Positions 6,121 to 7,649 of a stretch of DNA of 7,649 nucleotides are shown piece after piece (the stretch's first letter is position 1; every line of letters begins with the position of its first letter). Source of the DNA: Acetofilamentum sp. (lineage in GTDB: Bacteria; Bacteroidota; Bacteroidia; Bacteroidales; JAADGE01); contig DYOJ01000107.1 of the NCBI GenBank assembly GCA_020720705.1, positions 1-7,649 on the forward strand, read 5' to 3'. The notes under the pieces are model-generated. The model searched no databases. It was not told the origin of the DNA and saw only the letters and a program-made list of their open reading frames with translations. The translations under genes and the position numbers were made by a program.

Positions 6121-6840
6121 TTAAACCGATGATGTATTGATATTATCATTTTGATTATCAGGCTTAAATGGGGAATTGTCAGCATGTTGACTGATACGTT
6201 TGGTTCCGTAAATTATCATAAAAACGACAAACGGAATAAATAACAATAACAAGATACCTTCTTCGGACATCAGCATAAAATCATACACACCGTGAATCAG
6301 AAAAGGCACTACGAAAGCGGCTATCAAATTTGCAGTACGCTTTACACTGCTCATCCGCGCAAAACCGAGAAAAAAGCCCATCGTTATACCCGTAACGGCA
6401 TGCAAAGGAACGGCGGTAAATGCGCGCAAAATACCGGTCGGCATTCCGTTTTGAAAAACATACAACACATTTTCAACCATAGCAAAGCCCAAAGATACAA
6501 ATGCTGCATATACAATGCCGTCCATGCGTTCGTTAAAATTTCTGTTTCGCCAGAAAAAAAGCATTACGGCAATGTATTTGAACAATTCTTCGGAGAACGA
6601 TGCCACAACAAATGCCTCGTACGCAGCACTTGTCAAGTTCGGAGTTGCATCTCCGTATTTCATTGACCAATAATCACTTAGACCGATTTCTAAAAATAAA
6701 ATCGGAATAACTGACAAACCTCCGGCGAGCAATGCACGAAACAGCAACCCAACGGGTTCACGTTCGTATTTATCGCGTCTGTATAAATATAAGCCGATAA
6801 GAAAAATCGGAGCGAGGGCTACAAAAAATAAAACTTGCAT
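6121..6840 (-). CDS. PrsW-family intramembrane protease, 239 aa
   Basis: A polytopic membrane protein of the PrsW family, within the wider Rce1/CAAX-protease-like group. B. subtilis PrsW makes the first cut in the anti-sigma factor RsiW; the substrate here is unknown. About seven hydrophobic segments are visible (roughly 2-20, 32-51, 75-97, 107-128, 138-160, 169-188, 194-212). Family motifs in order: YRRDKYEREP (20-29), FSEELFKY with the glutamate pair E84-E85, RMDGIVYAAF leading to GFAMVEN (118-124), PLHAVTG with H147, and LIHGVYDF with H183 and D187. These match the conserved polar active-site residues of the family. The tail after residue 213 is polar and Asn-rich. Length is normal. It is the first gene of an apparent unit with the MutS-like gene and tcdA. 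No anti-sigma factor or sigma factor gene is nearby, so a sigma-regulating role cannot be inferred from context. Confidence 0.9.
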   Translation of the reverse strand: MQVLFFVALAPIFLIGLYLYRRDKYEREPVGLLFRALLAGGLSVIPILFLEIGLSDYWSMKYGDATPNLTSAAYEAFVVASFSEELFKYIAVMLFFWRNRNFNERMDGIVYAAFVSLGFAMVENVLYVFQNGMPTGILRAFTAVPLHAVTGITMGFFLGFARMSSVKRTANLIAAFVVPFLIHGVYDFMLMSEEGILLLLFIPFVVFMIIYGTKRISQHADNSPFKPDNQNDNINTSSV

Positions 6841-6861
6841 TGTGCGCTGTTTAAGTTGGAC

Positions 6862-6891
6862 AAGAATTACTTTTGCAAAATAAAAGAATTA
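6862..6891 (-). promoter_or_regulatory. Promoter region of the PrsW-family gene with a 22-bp-period direct repeat
   Basis: On the minus strand TATTTTGC (6882-6875) lies 34 bases before the ATG. The same octamer lies 33 bases before the first DUF6089 gene. The -33 side is only a T-rich stretch near 6900-6908, so the match to the Bacteroidota consensus is partial. The octamer TAATTCTT occurs twice (6891-6884 and 6869-6862), 22 bp or about two helical turns apart, on either side of the -7 box. That layout would suit a regulator binding one face of the DNA, but chance is possible in AT-rich sequence. Confidence 0.4.
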
Positions 6892-7173
6892 TTTTTGATA
6901 AAAAAAAGAATCTCGATTTTATAGATAAAAAACATAAACTCTTGTTTTCAAACATACTCACAATATATTGATTTACTTGATTATAGAACTTATTTCCGTC
7001 CCGATTTTTTTTGAAATTATGTAGAAATACAGAGGAAATTCAATTGAAACTATAATAAAACAATTTATAATAGATTTAAGACATCAGATTACAGACAACA
7101 GAATATAAAACAGTGTATACTAAAAACGGCTGATATGTTTACTTGTATTCTTTGCTAAATATTTGATAATCTG

Positions 7174-7214
7174 CAAATTAATACACTTTCAAATTTCCAA
7201 ATTAACACATTTTC
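7174..7214. repeat. Two degenerate copies of a 17-bp intergenic repeat
   Basis: CAAATTAATACACTTTC (7174-7190) and CAAATTAACACATTTTC (7198-7214) agree at 15 of 17 positions with a 24-bp period, separated by AAATTTC. Strings of CAAATT-type words like this recur between genes in Bacteroidota. It lies just beyond the antitoxin stop, where a toxin gene would be expected. Confidence 0.6.
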
Positions 7215-7239
7215 AGTATAATCTCCCGTAAGTTTGGGT

Positions 7240-7473
7240 TCATTGCAATACAGTTTTACGGACATCGTTCCATGCTTTTCCGTTTCGCGGATTGTTCTGA
7301 AACTCAGCATACCGTCTGTCTAATTCCGACTCTTGTTCTGTCGTAAGTTCAAACTCATCATCTTTATTTTCAACAACTTGTAGTGTGTTGCTATTTTTCG
7401 ACAAATCCAACAACATGTTGATAATACGCTTTGATTCCGGCGTGGTATCTGAAATTTGAAATGTGTATGTCAT
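7240..7473 (-). CDS. Addiction-module antitoxin-like protein (77 aa), apparently without its toxin
   Basis: A small acidic protein whose C-terminus, TTEQESELDRRYAEF, then NPRNGKAWNDVRKTVL, matches the pattern of the addiction-module component family (Unstab_antitox-like: E-L-x-x-R, about ten residues, an NP..G..W..V turn). This segment normally binds and neutralises a RelE/ParE-type toxin. The N-terminal 28 residues (MTYTFQISDT, then TPESKRIINMLLDLSKN) resemble a beta-strand plus helix seen on Bacteroidota versions and may be the DNA-binding or dimer part. Its start is supported by a good promoter 22 bases upstream. The toxin usually follows with a short overlap. An ATG does overlap the stop (ATGA) but opens only 13 codons (7243-7202) before TAA. 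It is therefore an orphan antitoxin, the residue of a decayed module, or a protein with a distant partner. The family call is by motif only. Confidence 0.75.
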   Translation of the reverse strand: MTYTFQISDTTPESKRIINMLLDLSKNSNTLQVVENKDDEFELTTEQESELDRRYAEFQNNPRNGKAWNDVRKTVLQ

Positions 7474-7494
7474 AATTCTGAGGCTTTAAAAATA

Positions 7495-7524
7495 CAAAGA
7501 TGCAATTTTTTTAGAAAAACTCAA
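7495..7524 (-). promoter_or_regulatory. Promoter of the antitoxin gene
   Basis: Read on the minus strand, TTG (7524-7522), a 19-bp spacer and CATCTTTG (7502-7495) fit the Bacteroidota consensus TTTG, 17-23 bp, TAnnTTTG, with one mismatch in the -7 box. Transcription would start near 7488, about 15 bases before the ATG at 7473. This is the best consensus match in the window and suggests the antitoxin gene is, or was until recently, expressed. Confidence 0.6.
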
Positions 7525-7559
7525 TAGACCGGACAGGTTTTTAATACCTGTCTGGACTA
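7525..7559. repeat. Imperfect 14-bp-arm palindrome (hairpin) between genes
   Basis: TAGACCGGACAGGT (7525-7538) and ACCTGTCTGGACTA (7546-7559) pair over 14 positions except one A-A mismatch and one G-T, around a 7-base loop TTTTAAT. The GGACAGGT/ACCTGTC core recalls the palindromic ACCTGTC/GACAGGT-type elements I associate with intergenic DNA in Bacteroidota. It lies between a possible partial gene (ending at 7576) and the antitoxin promoter, so it may also act as a transcription terminator, although no long T-tract follows directly on either strand. Confidence 0.7.
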
Positions 7560-7575
7560 ATACATTGTTTATCAA

Positions 7576-7649
7576 CTACTTCACTGTTACCCTTATCCCT
7601 TCCGAGTGCGAAGTAAATTCGGGGGCATACATACATTGGATTTTACTTG
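7576..7649 (-). CDS. Possible C-terminal end of a gene cut by the window edge
   Basis: A minus-strand frame is open from the window edge for 23 codons and ends in TAG at 7578-7576. It reads CMYAPEFTSHSEGIRVTVK at its end. The DNA here is more GC-rich than the neighbouring intergenic sequence, and a hairpin follows 16 bases after the stop, both consistent with a gene end. No family can be recognised from so few residues. A second minus frame is also open to the edge for 18 codons, so the assignment is weak. Confidence 0.3.
   Translation of the reverse strand, partial: SKIQCMYAPEFTSHSEGIRVTVK

Larger units (their letters stand above)
6841..7239. other. 399-bp AT-rich intergenic region without a gene
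   Basis: The region lies between the PrsW-family gene and the antitoxin gene, both on the minus strand. I see no coding frame of useful length on either strand, no tRNA-like fold, and no inverted repeats that would mark an insertion sequence. Apart from the promoter-proximal repeat near 6862-6891 and a 17-bp degenerate repeat near 7174-7214, it is unstructured AT-rich DNA. This is where a RelE/ParE-type toxin partner of the antitoxin would be expected; none is present. Confidence 0.7.

Noticed and set aside
6292..6666. 124-codon plus-strand frame inside the PrsW-family gene
   Set aside because: Antisense to conserved protease motifs; the product is His/Lys/Arg-rich with no family features.
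6841..7239. Insertion sequence or degraded mobile element in the gene-free gap
   Set aside because: No terminal inverted repeats, target duplications or transposase fragments were seen on either strand.

Overview
The window looks like chromosomal DNA of a low-GC member of the Bacteroidota, possibly order Bacteroidales. The basis is the gene content: DUF6089-type envelope proteins next to an isoprenyl transferase, a membrane-anchored MutS-like ATPase of a kind common in this phylum, and an antitoxin of Bacteroidota flavour. Coding regions lack Shine-Dalgarno sequences and have A/T-rich leaders. Several genes are preceded by sequences resembling the Bacteroidota sigma consensus (TTTG, 17-23 bp, TAnnTTTG). 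No species can be named from the sequence.

Plus-strand half (1-3444). Five 16-bp AT-rich tandem repeats (1-80) are followed by a promoter-like element and two tandem, clearly paralogous secreted beta-barrel proteins of DUF6089 type (201-1154, 1251-1925). A strong hairpin separates them. Three bases after the second comes uppS (1929-2675), which makes the undecaprenyl diphosphate carrier for peptidoglycan and other envelope glycans. It is followed by pyrH (2731-3444), UMP kinase. The pyrH start codon lies in the 3' arm of a long inverted repeat. In many Bacteroidota the gene after uppS is bamA; here it is pyrH.

Minus-strand half (3394-7649, read right to left). A possible partial gene runs off the right edge (7576-7649), followed by an imperfect palindrome. 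Next is a 77-residue addiction-module antitoxin with its own well-formed promoter but no toxin after it, then about 400 bp of AT-rich non-coding DNA. The rest looks like one transcription unit: a PrsW-family intramembrane protease (6840-6121), a possible 42-codon small ORF (6087-5959), a four-helix membrane MutS-like ATPase (5962-4139) and tcdA (4155-3394). The last junctions overlap (4 bp and 17 bp), suggesting translational coupling. tcdA converges on pyrH and their coding ends overlap by 51 bp.

Most of the window is housekeeping: envelope lipid carrier synthesis, pyrimidine nucleotide supply and tRNA modification (ct6A37). No complete new defence or mobile system is visible. The items most worth a second look are the two large intergenic hairpins, the unannotated small ORF coupled to the MutS-like gene, the PrsW / membrane-MutS / TcdA grouping, and the toxin-less antitoxin.
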